Notes: generated from the sequence alone by a model not told the origin. A DNA stretch of 64,000 nucleotides from Lachnospiraceae bacterium A2 (GCA_000403315.2 KE159636.1:2455797-2519796), one strand, 5' to 3'; positions 19,222 to 28,563 are shown, counted from the stretch's first letter. A program made the numbers and translations.

Positions 19222-19282
19222 CCTGATTGGATTAAAATTTGTCTGATAGGTTATAGATAGTTCCAACTAACTACGCTATAAT
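19219..19282 (+). promoter_or_regulatory. AraC-type box and activator-dependent promoter of the Nik/Opp operon
   Basis: The box TGACCTGATTGGA is at 19219-19231, a poor -35 TAGATA at 19254-19259, and after 17 bp a TATAAT at 19277-19282. The same box, -35, spacer and -10 recur at 24485-24549, with box-to--35 distance differing by one base. A weak -35 with an upstream repeated box is what an activated promoter looks like. Confidence 0.75.
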
Positions 19283-19317
19283 GATTTGCGTGCTGGAAGT
19301 TGGTGCGTCTTTAAAGG

Positions 19318-19345
19318 GAAGTCGCTACACTGCGGCTTCTTTTTT
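19318..19345 (+). terminator. Leader terminator before the Nik/Opp operon, possible attenuator
   Basis: GAAGTCGC pairs with GCGGCTTC (one G-T pair) around a 6-base loop, followed directly by six T. It lies between the promoter at 19277 and the first gene at 19394, so the operon can only be read if this stem is bypassed. Confidence 0.65.
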
Positions 19346-19354
19346 GGACTAAAG

Positions 19355-19370
19355 GTTAGGATATGCTAAC
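19355..19370. promoter_or_regulatory. Shared operator GTTAG-N6-CTAAC, site 2
   Basis: Perfect inverted repeat with 6-bp centre GATATG, 24 bp before the permease start and just after the leader terminator. Confidence 0.65.
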
Positions 19371-19393
19371 TAAAGTAAGGAGTGATTGGATGT

Positions 19394-20347
19394 ATGTCTG
19401 ATATTAAGATTATGGCAGGCAGGATATTAAAACGTATCCTGAATTTTGTTCTTGTGATATGGGGTGTTGTAACATTAAGTTTTTGCCTGCAATTATTCAC
19501 AGGAACAGATCCCGCAGAAATGATTGTCAGGAAAAACAATCTTTTTGCAACGGAAGAACAGATACAGGCTGTGAGGGTAGAGCTTGGATTGGATGCTCCG
19601 TTTGGGGAACGGTATTTCGAGTACATAAAGGGTGTTCTGTGTGGCGATTTAGGCACCGCAATCACAAACAGGAAGCCGGTAATACAGAACATCATGGATG
19701 CGCTTCCGATTACTTGCATGATGATCATTATGGCGATGGTCTGGATTATCCTATTGACAATTCTTGTTGCGGCGGTTTCTGTCATAAGGAAGAATGGCGT
19801 TTTTGATAATGTGGCAAGAATACTCTGTATTGTGGGAATCTGTGTGCCGAGTTTCTGGCTGGCATTGGTGTTGTTATCTGTCTTTGCTGTGAAAATACCG
19901 ATTTTCAACGTAATTGCAGACGGAAGCCTGAAATCACTTATACTGCCTTCTGTTTCGATGGCGGTGCCGATTGTATGTATTGCGACAAGGGTTCTGCGGG
20001 CATCTATACTGAATGAATTAAAAAGCGATTATGTGCTATATGCAAAAGCAAGGGGGTTTTCCAATACGCAGATTATATTTGGAGAGGTATTGAGAAATGC
20101 CCTGCCTGCGGCAATCACATTATTCGCTCAATATTGTGCGGCGTTGTTTGGAACATCATCATTGGTGGAAAGTGTTTTTTCGATTGATGGTTTAGGAAGT
20201 TATTTAATGAAATCTTGTGAAGGAATGGATATATATGGAATATCAGGAGCAATCTTAGTGTGCGCTGTCCTGTTTGTGTTCTTCAATACGGTTGCTGATA
20301 TTCTTTCAAGCATAATATGTCCTGCATATAGGAGGAACCGGATATGA
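19394..20347 (+). CDS. ABC importer permease, DppB/NikB type
   Basis: 317 residues from ATG 19394. It has an N-terminal helix (ILNFVLVIWGVVTLSFCLQLF), a soluble loop typical of the DppB/NikB half, then five more membrane segments. The cytoplasmic EAA-type motif that docks the ATPase is YAKARGFSNTQIIFGEVLRNALP (near residue 215-240). It overlaps the next permease by 4 bases. It forms the channel with the 20344 protein for peptide, nickel or metal-chelate substrates. Confidence 0.9.
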   Translation: MSDIKIMAGRILKRILNFVLVIWGVVTLSFCLQLFTGTDPAEMIVRKNNLFATEEQIQAVRVELGLDAPFGERYFEYIKGVLCGDLGTAITNRKPVIQNIMDALPITCMMIIMAMVWIILLTILVAAVSVIRKNGVFDNVARILCIVGICVPSFWLALVLLSVFAVKIPIFNVIADGSLKSLILPSVSMAVPIVCIATRVLRASILNELKSDYVLYAKARGFSNTQIIFGEVLRNALPAAITLFAQYCAALFGTSSLVESVFSIDGLGSYLMKSCEGMDIYGISGAILVCAVLFVFFNTVADILSSIICPAYRRNRI

Positions 20348-21162
20348 GAAGGAAATGGCAGATAATCATTGGAATCATTTTGATTGCTTTTTTTATCCTG
20401 ATTGCATTTGCCGCACCTATGCTGGCACCAAATGATCCAAATGCAACAAACCTTGCAATGAAAAATGCGGAGCCTTCCGCAGAATATCCGTTAGGATGTG
20501 ACCAAATGGGGCGTTGTGAATTGTCAAGGCTTTTATATGGGGCAAGGTATTCATTAGGACTTTCTATTCCTGTATTGATAGTATTAGCGGTAATTGCTTT
20601 ATTCGCAGGAAGTTTTTCATGCTACATAGGCGGAATGATAGATGAAATAGTAAGGGTGCTATGTGATATATTGATGGCATTTCCTTTGTTGGTTATTGCA
20701 ATGGCTCTGGTTACTTCATTTGAAAATCCGACAGTCTGTATTATTGTTGCGATTAGCATATCCATGACAGCATGGTTTTTGAGGATGGTGCGCTCTTATG
20801 CAAAAACAGAGTGCAGCAAAGAGTATATAGAGGCAGCAAGGATTTCGGGAGCTTCCAGTATCCGCATTGTTGTTATGCACTTGATACCAAATGTACTGCC
20901 ACAATTCATTGTATATTTTACAACGGGGATTGCATCAGTCATTATTTCTATTTCTGGATTTGCTTTTTTGGGTGTAGGTCTGGTAAAGGGTACATCAGAG
21001 TGGGGCGCAATGTTAAATGAAGCCCGCAACAGCTTATATTCAAATCCTAACTTGATTATTTATCCAGGAATTTGTCTGCTTGTATGCTGTGCAGGGTTTA
21101 ATTTGTTAGGAGAAGGACTGAGGGATTCTATTGGGAAGGAGGATGATATAAGTGGCACTTGA
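20344..21162 (+). CDS. ABC importer permease, DppC/NikC type
   Basis: 272 residues with an N-terminal helix (IIIGIILIAFFILIAFAAPMLAPNDP, the usual DppC start) and five further membrane segments. The EAA motif is EAARISGASSIRIVVMHLIPNVLP. ATGA overlap with the upstream permease and an 11-bp overlap with the downstream ATPase indicate one tightly coupled operon. Confidence 0.9.
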   Translation: MRRKWQIIIGIILIAFFILIAFAAPMLAPNDPNATNLAMKNAEPSAEYPLGCDQMGRCELSRLLYGARYSLGLSIPVLIVLAVIALFAGSFSCYIGGMIDEIVRVLCDILMAFPLLVIAMALVTSFENPTVCIIVAISISMTAWFLRMVRSYAKTECSKEYIEAARISGASSIRIVVMHLIPNVLPQFIVYFTTGIASVIISISGFAFLGVGLVKGTSEWGAMLNEARNSLYSNPNLIIYPGICLLVCCAGFNLLGEGLRDSIGKEDDISGT

Positions 21163-21940
21163 TGTTAGAAACTTAAAAATATCATTATCCTCTGGAGAAA
21201 TGATTGTAAATGATGTTTCTTTTGAGATCAGTCATGGTCAGATGCTTTCACTGGTTGGAGGTTCAGGGGCAGGAAAAACAACAGTTTGCAGGGCGGTTAT
21301 GGGATTGCTTTCTGATAATTACATAATCGAAGGTTCTATAAATTTTGGGGGCAGAGATTTACGAAAATTAAATAAAAAGCAGTTAAGTGGAGTTTATGGA
21401 AAAGAAATCTGTTTTATCATGCAAAATCCAATGACTGCTTTTAATCCGTCTATCCGGATTGGAAAACAGTTGGAAAGGTCTTATCTGCGTCACCACCTAA
21501 AAGCTGAGAAAAAAGAAACAAGAAAAAAATATGAAACGATTTTAAATGGATTAGGTTTAGATGATACAGAAAGAATTTTGAAGAATTATCCTTTTGAATT
21601 ATCAGGCGGTATGTTGCAGAGGATTATGATAGCAGCAGCTATCATTCAGGAGCCTAAACTGTTAGTGGCAGATGAAGCAACGACAGCAATTGATGCTTGT
21701 AATAGGATGGAGTTAATGCAGCAAATGAAAAAATTATGCGGTCAGGGTATGTCTGTCCTGTTTGTAACACATGATCTGAAAGCGGCTTCCGTATCTGACT
21801 GGATTATGATAATGAATCATGGCAGGGTTGTTGAAACAGGGCAGACAGATATGGTCATGAACAGCCCCAGGAATGAATTTACAAAAGAATTGGTAAGCGC
21901 CTGTGAACTAAGGAGGGATGCGTATGATAGAACTAAATGA
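21152..21940 (+). CDS. ABC importer ATPase 1, OppD/NikD type
   Basis: 262 residues starting at GTG 21152 (GGAAGGA upstream). Walker A GGSGAGKTT, Q-loop FIMQNPMTAFNPS typical of the Opp/Dpp/Nik class, signature LSGGMLQR, Walker B LLVADEATT and switch VTHDL. It is shorter than OppD and lacks its iron-sulfur-type Cys C-terminal motif, as NikD does. It powers import with the 21924 subunit. Confidence 0.88.
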   Translation: MALDVRNLKISLSSGEMIVNDVSFEISHGQMLSLVGGSGAGKTTVCRAVMGLLSDNYIIEGSINFGGRDLRKLNKKQLSGVYGKEICFIMQNPMTAFNPSIRIGKQLERSYLRHHLKAEKKETRKKYETILNGLGLDDTERILKNYPFELSGGMLQRIMIAAAIIQEPKLLVADEATTAIDACNRMELMQQMKKLCGQGMSVLFVTHDLKAASVSDWIMIMNHGRVVETGQTDMVMNSPRNEFTKELVSACELRRDAYDRTK

Positions 21941-22685
21941 CGTATGCTGCAGGTTTCGGAAAAGAAAGTTTGGGGATAAGGATTTTGTGGCGGTGGCTCC
22001 GGTTTCGCTCTCCTTTCAGGACGGCGGCAGATATGCGATTGTAGGAGAATCCGGTTCGGGGAAAACAACACTGGCAAGAATGATTGCCGGATTACAATTT
22101 CCTTCTGGCGGAAATATCCTTGTAGATGGGCATGGCATATATAAGAATCGGAAAACGGTAAGGGGACAATACAAGTCGGTGCAATTAATCCAGCAAAATT
22201 CAGCGTCGGCACTTGATCCTAAAATGACAGTTGGGAAGTCTGTTGAAGAACCGCTGCGCTGTTTTTTCCATATGGAGAAGCAGGAGCGAAAAAAGAAGTG
22301 TCTGGAATTATTTAGTCTATGCAATCTTCCGGCATCCTATTATGCAAGACTGCCTTCGGAGTTATCCGGTGGGGAACAGAAAAGGGTTGCAATCGCAAGG
22401 GCTTTAGCGGCAGAACCGAAATGCCTGATTTTTGATGAAGCAACAAATGGGTTTGACTTGCCACTTAGGAAGAAGATTATAGAAGAAATCATTGTTTTGC
22501 AAAAACAGTTGGGGTTTACCCTTATCTTTATTACCCATGACATGGAACTTGCAGTGGTGATTGCAGATGAAATTCTGGTAATGAAGGAGTCTGTTTTGAT
22601 GGAGCAGGTTGCATTTACTGGTGATACGACAGTATTCTCTAATGAGTATAGCAAAATTCTGTTGAGAGCCAGCGGGCTGTTATAA
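21924..22685 (+). CDS. ABC importer ATPase 2, OppF/NikE type
   Basis: About 253 residues. ATG 21924 is best spaced from AGGAGG; ATG 21918 is possible. Walker A GESGSGKTT, LIQQNSASALDPKMTVGKSVEEPL Q-loop region, signature LSGGEQKR, Walker B CLIFDEATN and switch ITHDM. It overlaps the previous gene by 17 bases. Confidence 0.88.
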   Translation: MIELNDVCCRFRKRKFGDKDFVAVAPVSLSFQDGGRYAIVGESGSGKTTLARMIAGLQFPSGGNILVDGHGIYKNRKTVRGQYKSVQLIQQNSASALDPKMTVGKSVEEPLRCFFHMEKQERKKKCLELFSLCNLPASYYARLPSELSGGEQKRVAIARALAAEPKCLIFDEATNGFDLPLRKKIIEEIIVLQKQLGFTLIFITHDMELAVVIADEILVMKESVLMEQVAFTGDTTVFSNEYSKILLRASGLL

Positions 22686-22740
22686 CCTGTGGCCATTTCA
22701 AAATAAGAAAAATAATAAAAAGAAGAAAGGAATATTTATC

Positions 22741-24408
22741 ATGAAATTTAAACGTTTAGCAGCAGGATTGCTGTCTGTGGTTATGGCTTTCGGTCTCGTA
22801 GCCTGCAGCAGTAACAATGGAGCAAGTGAGGCAAATGGAACAAACAATGCGAACGAAGTAAACAATACGCAGGAAACAGGGCAGGAGCCAGTACATCTGA
22901 ATTTAGCGGAAAGCTGGGGGTTTGAATATTTTTATACGGTAATTACACCGGACGTGACCTCAAGCGGCTATGACCTGACTTATTGGCTTCCCTCTTTTTA
23001 TGATACGCTGGTGGAATATGATTCCAATGGGGAATTGTCCGGCGTATTAGCGGAAAGCTGGAGCATGAGTGAGGACGGCTGTACCTATACATTTAAGATA
23101 CGGCAGGGGATTCAGTTTTCGGACGGTTCAGATTTGACAGCAGAGGATGTGGCAAAGTCATTGTTGGCGGTTCCGGTAAATCTCGGACAGTATAATGGAG
23201 GTTATGGAAAACTGTCCACCATAGTTAAGGATGCGGTTGCGGTTGATGAATATACGGTTGAGTTTCAGTTGGAACAGCCATATTACGGTACAATGCGTGA
23301 GTTGTGCCTTGCAAATCCCTGGGGAATTGTTTCAAGCGAGCAGCTCAATGAGGATTTGACAGCGAAAGATACATTTAAGAGCGCAACTTACGGTACAGGC
23401 CCCTATATGTACTCCGGAGACAACAATGGGCAGGTATTCAACTTTGAGTATAATACAAACTATTGGGGCGAAAAACCGGATGTTGACAGTTTTTCTGTAA
23501 AGAACATTCCGGATAACGATGCAAAATTATTGGCATTAAAAAACGGGGAGGTTGATTTTTACACAGGCATTACCAAGATTTCAGCAGAAAACTTTGAAGA
23601 AATGAGTGCAACAGATGGATTTTCGGCAAAAGCGGATGGAAATGCCTTGCAGACATATTATATGGGCTATAACCTGAATGACCCGATATTTGGAGATCAG
23701 GTGGTCAGAGAGGCGATTGCGACAGCAGTTGATAAAGATTCAATTACCCAAAATATTTTTGGAGGATTGTATGAAGCAGCCGATACCTTCTTTTCAAGAA
23801 GCCTTCCATATTGTGATGTAGACCAGAAAGTTTATGAATACAACATGGAAGCTGCAAATAAATTACTGGACGACGCCGGGTATGTAGATACGGACAACGA
23901 TGGAATACGTGAAAAGGACGGAGTAAAGCTGTCAGCGGAATTTGTATATCAGACGGGTTCGGCATCAGACGATGATACCGTGGTATATATATGTGACCAG
24001 CTAAAGCAGATAGGCATAGAATTGACACCTAGTTCTGCCGCAATGATGGATTGGTTTGCTATGGTTTCCGGTGGGCAGTATGGAGTAACGATTTTTAAAA
24101 CGCAGGGCGGATATTATGACCCGACGGTTGTTATAGGAGGGCTTGATCCGAAAACGTCAACTGATCCCATTTTATCACAGGTAAATGCATACTTGCCGGA
24201 GGGATCGCTTGATGAATTAAACGCTGCAACGGAAGAAGAAAAAATACAGGAGATTTACAATACCATTTTAACTACAATGTCAGACGAGTGTCTGGTAACG
24301 CCATTATATTACACGCATCAGTTATCTGTATATAACAGTAATGTATCAGATTATGAATATTCTGGCGATACGAGCTTTACATCAGTACAGAATATAAAAG
24401 TAAAATAG
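22741..24408 (+). CDS. Substrate-binding lipoprotein, SBP family 5 (Opp/Nik type)
   Basis: 555 residues with a lipoprotein signal peptide ending in LVACSS (lipobox Cys near residue 22) and a Ser/Asn/Glu linker. It is followed by a family 5 domain with the usual AESWSMSEDGCTYTFKIRQGIQFSDGSDLTAEDV signature, split here as AESWSMSEDG and FKIRQGIQFSDG. It delivers the ligand to the 19394-22685 importer. Family members bind peptides, nickel or metal-chelates, and the sequence does not say which. It is followed by a perfect terminator. Confidence 0.9.
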   Translation: MKFKRLAAGLLSVVMAFGLVACSSNNGASEANGTNNANEVNNTQETGQEPVHLNLAESWGFEYFYTVITPDVTSSGYDLTYWLPSFYDTLVEYDSNGELSGVLAESWSMSEDGCTYTFKIRQGIQFSDGSDLTAEDVAKSLLAVPVNLGQYNGGYGKLSTIVKDAVAVDEYTVEFQLEQPYYGTMRELCLANPWGIVSSEQLNEDLTAKDTFKSATYGTGPYMYSGDNNGQVFNFEYNTNYWGEKPDVDSFSVKNIPDNDAKLLALKNGEVDFYTGITKISAENFEEMSATDGFSAKADGNALQTYYMGYNLNDPIFGDQVVREAIATAVDKDSITQNIFGGLYEAADTFFSRSLPYCDVDQKVYEYNMEAANKLLDDAGYVDTDNDGIREKDGVKLSAEFVYQTGSASDDDTVVYICDQLKQIGIELTPSSAAMMDWFAMVSGGQYGVTIFKTQGGYYDPTVVIGGLDPKTSTDPILSQVNAYLPEGSLDELNAATEEEKIQEIYNTILTTMSDECLVTPLYYTHQLSVYNSNVSDYEYSGDTSFTSVQNIKVK

Positions 24409-24431
24409 TGCGGAGTGTTGTGCTTGGGAAG

Positions 24432-24468
24432 AAAGGCGGTAATGGCAGAAAAAATCATTACCGCCTTT
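24432..24468 (+). terminator. Terminator of the Nik/Opp operon
   Basis: AAAGGCGGTAATG and CATTACCGCCTTT form a perfect 13-bp stem with an A-rich loop, about 25 bp after the binding-protein stop. Confidence 0.9.
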
Positions 24469-24484
24469 ACTATAAAAATGACTG

Positions 24485-24549
24485 TGACCTGATTGGAGTA
24501 AAGATATACCTATTAAGTCATAGATAAAAGGGTTGTTTGTCTATATAAT
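24485..24549 (+). promoter_or_regulatory. AraC-type box and promoter of ABC pair 2
   Basis: TGACCTGATTGGA at 24485-24497, TAGATA at 24521-24526, 17-bp spacer, TATAAT at 24544-24549. This duplicates the arrangement at 19219-19282. Confidence 0.75.
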
Positions 24550-24556
24550 GAATATG

Positions 24557-24572
24557 GTTAGTTAAAACTAAT
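24557..24572. promoter_or_regulatory. Shared operator GTTAG-N6-CTAAT, site 3
   Basis: One mismatch from the perfect inverted repeat of sites 1 and 2. It begins 8 bp after the -10, at the expected transcription start, a position suited to repression. Confidence 0.6.
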
Positions 24573-24591
24573 TAAAGGAGGTACTGTTTCA

Positions 24592-26382
24592 ATGAAACAA
24601 AAGTCGAATGAAATCAAGCGGTTGTTTCAATTTATGGGAAAACACCGTACATTGCTGAATGTATCCCGGTTCTTATCGGGAATCAGCGCATTATTCATTA
24701 TGTGTCCGTTTTTGTGTGTCTATTTTGCTGCGAGAGATTTGGTATCCATATTTGCCGGAAAGCCAATAGACACAGGCAGTTTAGTAAAGTGGGGCGTGGC
24801 GGCGCTTGTATTGGAACTGGTTGGGTTGCTGCTTTACTTCATAGCACTGCTGTGTTCCCATGTGGTGGCGTTCCACACAGAGAAAAACCTGAAAATGGCA
24901 GCATTAAAGGCGCTTTCAAAAATGCCTATGGGGTATTTTGATGTAAACCCAAGCGGAAAGCTCAGGAAAATTATTGATGAAAACAGTTTCCAGACAGAAA
25001 CATTTATCGCACATCAGCTTCCCGATCTTGTAGGCGCACAGGTTACAATGATTGCAAGCGTAATCCTTATGCTTGTTTTTGATTTGAGGATAGGCATTCC
25101 TCTGATATTGCTATATGGCATAGGCTTTTTCCTGCAAGGGGCGTTAATGGGGAAAGAAAGCAGGGAATTTATGATGCAGTATCAGGATTCGTTAGAGAAG
25201 ATGAATCACGAAGCTGTGGAATACGTCAGAGGCATATCAGTAGTAAAGGTATTCGGACAGACGGTCAGGTCATTTTCAAAATTTAATGCAACAATCAATG
25301 ATTACAGAAAACAGGCACTTGCATATACGATGTCATGCAGGAAAGGCATGGTAGCATTTAATTCAGTTATCAACTCGAATTATCTGGTTCTTGTTCCGGC
25401 AGCAATTATTATTGCTTTGGTTTCAGATAATCTGATCGGATTTATGCAGAGCTTTTTATTCTATCTGATTTTTTCTCCGGCCTGTGCGGTCATGCTGAAT
25501 AAAATCATGTATATGACAAGTTATAAAATGCAGGCAGAGGAAGCCATGCGCAGGATTGATACAATATTGACTGCTACACCGCAGCCGGAAACAAACAATC
25601 CTAAAACAACAGATAAAAATGATGTGGTCTTTGAGGGAGTGACCTTTGCTTATGAAAATACGGAGCATCCAGCAGTCTTGAATTTAAGTTTTGTTGCTAA
25701 GTCGGGAACAACGACAGCATTGGTAGGACATTCAGGATCGGGAAAAAGTACAACAGCCAGTCTGATACCACGTTTTTATGACGTGCAGAGTGGACGGATT
25801 AAGATTGGAAATGTGGATATTAGAGAGATTGCTCACGCTGATTTAATGAAAAAGGTAGCCTTTGTTTTCCAGAATCCCCAATTATTTAAAGACAGCCTTT
25901 TAGAGAACATCAGGGCGGGCAGACCATCGGCTTCAAGAGAGGAAGTCTTAAAAGCAGCTCATCTGGCGCAATGTGATGATATTATCGCAAAATTCCCAAG
26001 CGGAATTGATACGGTGGTAGGGAGCAAAGGCGTCTACTTATCAGGGGGAGAAACGCAGCGTATTGCGATTGCAAGGGCGATTTTAAAGGATGCTCCAATT
26101 ATAGTCCTGGATGAAGCCACGGCATTTGCTGATCCGGAAAATGAGCAGCAGATTCAAAAGGCATTTGAAGGTCTGCTTTCCGGCAAAACCGTTATTATGA
26201 TTGCACACCGTCTTTCGGCAGTACAGGATGCTGACCAGATTCTTGTAATGAAACAAGGTGAGATTGTGAAAAAGGGTACGCATAAGGAATTGGTGCAGTT
26301 AAACAAAGAGTATGCCCGTATGTGGGATAATTACATGAAAACAACAAACTGGCACATAGGAAATGAGGTGGAAGTATGTTAA
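24592..26382 (+). CDS. ABC exporter-fold transporter, subunit 1 of pair 2 (YbtP/IrtA-like)
   Basis: 596 residues after AAAGGAGG. It has a six-helix membrane domain with AVEYVRGISVVKVFGQTVRSF, nearly the same as AVEYVRGVPVVKTFGQTIFSF in pair 1, so it is paralogous to the 13570 protein. NBD: Walker A GHSGSGKST (near 379), signature YLSGGETQR, Walker B IIVLDEATAFADPE, switch MIAHRLSA. It overlaps its partner by 7 bases. Confidence 0.88.
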   Translation: MKQKSNEIKRLFQFMGKHRTLLNVSRFLSGISALFIMCPFLCVYFAARDLVSIFAGKPIDTGSLVKWGVAALVLELVGLLLYFIALLCSHVVAFHTEKNLKMAALKALSKMPMGYFDVNPSGKLRKIIDENSFQTETFIAHQLPDLVGAQVTMIASVILMLVFDLRIGIPLILLYGIGFFLQGALMGKESREFMMQYQDSLEKMNHEAVEYVRGISVVKVFGQTVRSFSKFNATINDYRKQALAYTMSCRKGMVAFNSVINSNYLVLVPAAIIIALVSDNLIGFMQSFLFYLIFSPACAVMLNKIMYMTSYKMQAEEAMRRIDTILTATPQPETNNPKTTDKNDVVFEGVTFAYENTEHPAVLNLSFVAKSGTTTALVGHSGSGKSTTASLIPRFYDVQSGRIKIGNVDIREIAHADLMKKVAFVFQNPQLFKDSLLENIRAGRPSASREEVLKAAHLAQCDDIIAKFPSGIDTVVGSKGVYLSGGETQRIAIARAILKDAPIIVLDEATAFADPENEQQIQKAFEGLLSGKTVIMIAHRLSAVQDADQILVMKQGEIVKKGTHKELVQLNKEYARMWDNYMKTTNWHIGNEVEVC

Positions 26383-28091
26383 AGAAAATGTTTGCGTTAA
26401 GCGATAAGGGAGCAAGGGATTTGAGGGGCGGCATTATTGCAACCGCAGTCAGCCATATCAGTTTACTGCTTCCTGTCAGTCTGCTTATGATGATTGTCCT
26501 TGATATTTTGAATGTTATATCAGGGAACACACAAAAACTGGAACATAATATATGGGTGTATATCGGGCTGACAGCCGCTATGTTTATCCTTGTGTTTATT
26601 ATGCATTGGATACAGTACAACAAAACCTATACGGTAGCTTATTCGGAAAGTGCGTCACGGCGAATCACGCTTGCTGAAAAACTCAGGAAACTGCCGCTTT
26701 CCTTTTTTGGACAGAGGGATTTATCAGATTTAACTTCCACCATTATGGGAGATTGCACGGCATTGGAGCGTGTTTTCTCCAATGCGGTTCCGCAATTTTT
26801 TGGAACAATGATTATGTTTATCATAACCGCCATAAGTTTATTAATCATAGACTGGAGAATGGGTTTGTGCATTGTGTTACCGGTTCCTGTTGCTGCCCTG
26901 ATTGTTTTCACGGCGAGAAAAGCGCAGACGAAAGCAGAAACAGCAAATTTCAATGCAAAGAGAGCAGCATATGATGGGGTGCAGGAATATCTGGACACAA
27001 TTCAGGAATTAAAATCATGCGCAAAGGAGCAGGATTATCTGAATGGTCTGGAAAAGAAACTGGATTATGTCGTGAGGTGTTCTTTTAAGAATGAGTTGGC
27101 ACCAGGGGCTGCGACAACAGTTGCACAGTTTGTGCTTCGTTTAGGATTGGTGGCGGTATTGCTTGTTGGCAGTGTTCTGGTTATAGATGGTTCGCTGTCT
27201 GTTCCTATGTTTATTTTGTTTCTGATCTTTGCGGGAAGAATTTATGACCCATTTACCACTTGCTTTATGATGATGGCAGAACTCTTTTCCTCACAGGTCA
27301 GCGCTAAGAGAATGAAAGAAATTGAAAATACGGCAGAGCAGACGGGAAGTAATGTATGCAATAATCGTGGATATGATATTGCATTTAACAATGTCAGATT
27401 TTCTTATAACGAAGAACCTGTGTTAAAGGGAGTGTCTTTTGTGGCAAAGCAGGGGGAGGTAACGGCGCTTGTCGGCCCTTCCGGAAGCGGGAAATCCACA
27501 GCGTCAAAACTTGCGACAAGATTTTGGGATGCAGATTCCGGAAGCATTACGCTTGGCGGCGTTGATGTAAAAACCGTTGAGCCGGAAACCCTGTTTAAAA
27601 ATTTTGCGGTGGTATTTCAGGACGTTTTATTGTTTGATGATACGGTAATGGAAAATATACGTTTAGGCAGGAACGGAGCGACAGATGAAGAAGTGAAGCA
27701 GGCGGCAAAGGCAGCACAGTGCGAAGAATTTATAAACCGTCTGCCGGAAGGCTATCAGACGAATATCGGGGAAAATGGCAGCGCACTTTCGGGAGGGGAA
27801 CGGCAGCGTATTTCCATTGCCCGTGCATTACTGAAAAATGCCCCTGTGGTGCTTCTTGATGAAGCTACTGCTTCAATGGACGCTGAAAGTGAAACATTAG
27901 TTCAGGATGCGCTTTCCGTATTATTGAAAAATAAAACCGTAATGGTAATTGCGCATCGTATGAGGACAGTTGCCAATGCGGATAAGGTTGTTGTTTTGGA
28001 TGACGGGAAAGTAAGTGAAATGGGTACTCCGTCTGAATTGATGGCTGCGAATGGCTTGTATGCACATCTTGTGGCATTGCAGCAGAAATAA
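26376..28091 (+). CDS. ABC exporter-fold transporter, subunit 2 of pair 2 (YbtQ/IrtB-like)
   Basis: 571 residues. The membrane domain contains LRKLPLSFFGQRDLSDLTSTIMGDC, shared with the 15381 protein. NBD: Walker A GPSGSGKST, signature LSGGERQR, Walker B VVLLDEATASMD, switch VIAHRMRT. It is followed 15 bp later by the DtxR-like regulator in the same direction, so they are probably cotranscribed. Confidence 0.88.
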   Translation: MLKKMFALSDKGARDLRGGIIATAVSHISLLLPVSLLMMIVLDILNVISGNTQKLEHNIWVYIGLTAAMFILVFIMHWIQYNKTYTVAYSESASRRITLAEKLRKLPLSFFGQRDLSDLTSTIMGDCTALERVFSNAVPQFFGTMIMFIITAISLLIIDWRMGLCIVLPVPVAALIVFTARKAQTKAETANFNAKRAAYDGVQEYLDTIQELKSCAKEQDYLNGLEKKLDYVVRCSFKNELAPGAATTVAQFVLRLGLVAVLLVGSVLVIDGSLSVPMFILFLIFAGRIYDPFTTCFMMMAELFSSQVSAKRMKEIENTAEQTGSNVCNNRGYDIAFNNVRFSYNEEPVLKGVSFVAKQGEVTALVGPSGSGKSTASKLATRFWDADSGSITLGGVDVKTVEPETLFKNFAVVFQDVLLFDDTVMENIRLGRNGATDEEVKQAAKAAQCEEFINRLPEGYQTNIGENGSALSGGERQRISIARALLKNAPVVLLDEATASMDAESETLVQDALSVLLKNKTVMVIAHRMRTVANADKVVVLDDGKVSEMGTPSELMAANGLYAHLVALQQK

Positions 28092-28106
28092 AAGGAGATA
28101 AATACA

Positions 28107-28487
28107 ATGAAACTTTATGAGTCGGGCGAGGATTATCTGGAAGCTATTTTGATGCTGCAAAAGCGAATGGGTGAAAGTGCGGTGCGCTCCGTTGACCTTG
28201 CCCGGCACATGGGGTTCAGCAAGCCAAGTATCAGCCATGCGGTGGGTGTGTTAAGGGATGGCGGACTTCTCACAATGGATAAGGACGGCTTTCTCCATTT
28301 GACAGTGGAAGGGCGGAAAGTTGCGGAGAAAATCTATGAACGCCACTGCTTTTTCACTCAATGGCTGATTGAGGCAGGAATAGATCCGGAAACAGCCGAA
28401 CAGGATGCCTGCCGTATGGAACACACCATCAGTCAGAAATCCTTTGAGCATATACGGGATTCATATCAAATAAAGAAAAAAGAATGA
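28107..28487 (+). CDS. DtxR/MntR-family metal-dependent regulator
   Basis: 126 residues after AAAGGAG. The layout is the DtxR one: ESGEDYLEAILML at the N-terminus, a winged helix with VDLARHMGFSKPSISHAVGVLRDGGLL, then a dimerization/metal helix with ERHCFFTQWLIEAG and DACRMEHTISQKSFEHI. The Glu/Cys/His/Glu-His residues are those used for metal binding in MntR/DtxR. There is no C-terminal SH3 domain, as in MntR. It fits metal-responsive control of the transporter regulon; which metal is unknown. Confidence 0.85.
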   Translation: MKLYESGEDYLEAILMLQKRMGESAVRSVDLARHMGFSKPSISHAVGVLRDGGLLTMDKDGFLHLTVEGRKVAEKIYERHCFFTQWLIEAGIDPETAEQDACRMEHTISQKSFEHIRDSYQIKKKE

Positions 28488-28563
28488 TTTGTTTGGTACG
28501 ATTCACTGCGCCTAAGCTTCGGCAAAAATTTATCACATCACACAATAAAAGGAGGGTGCAATC

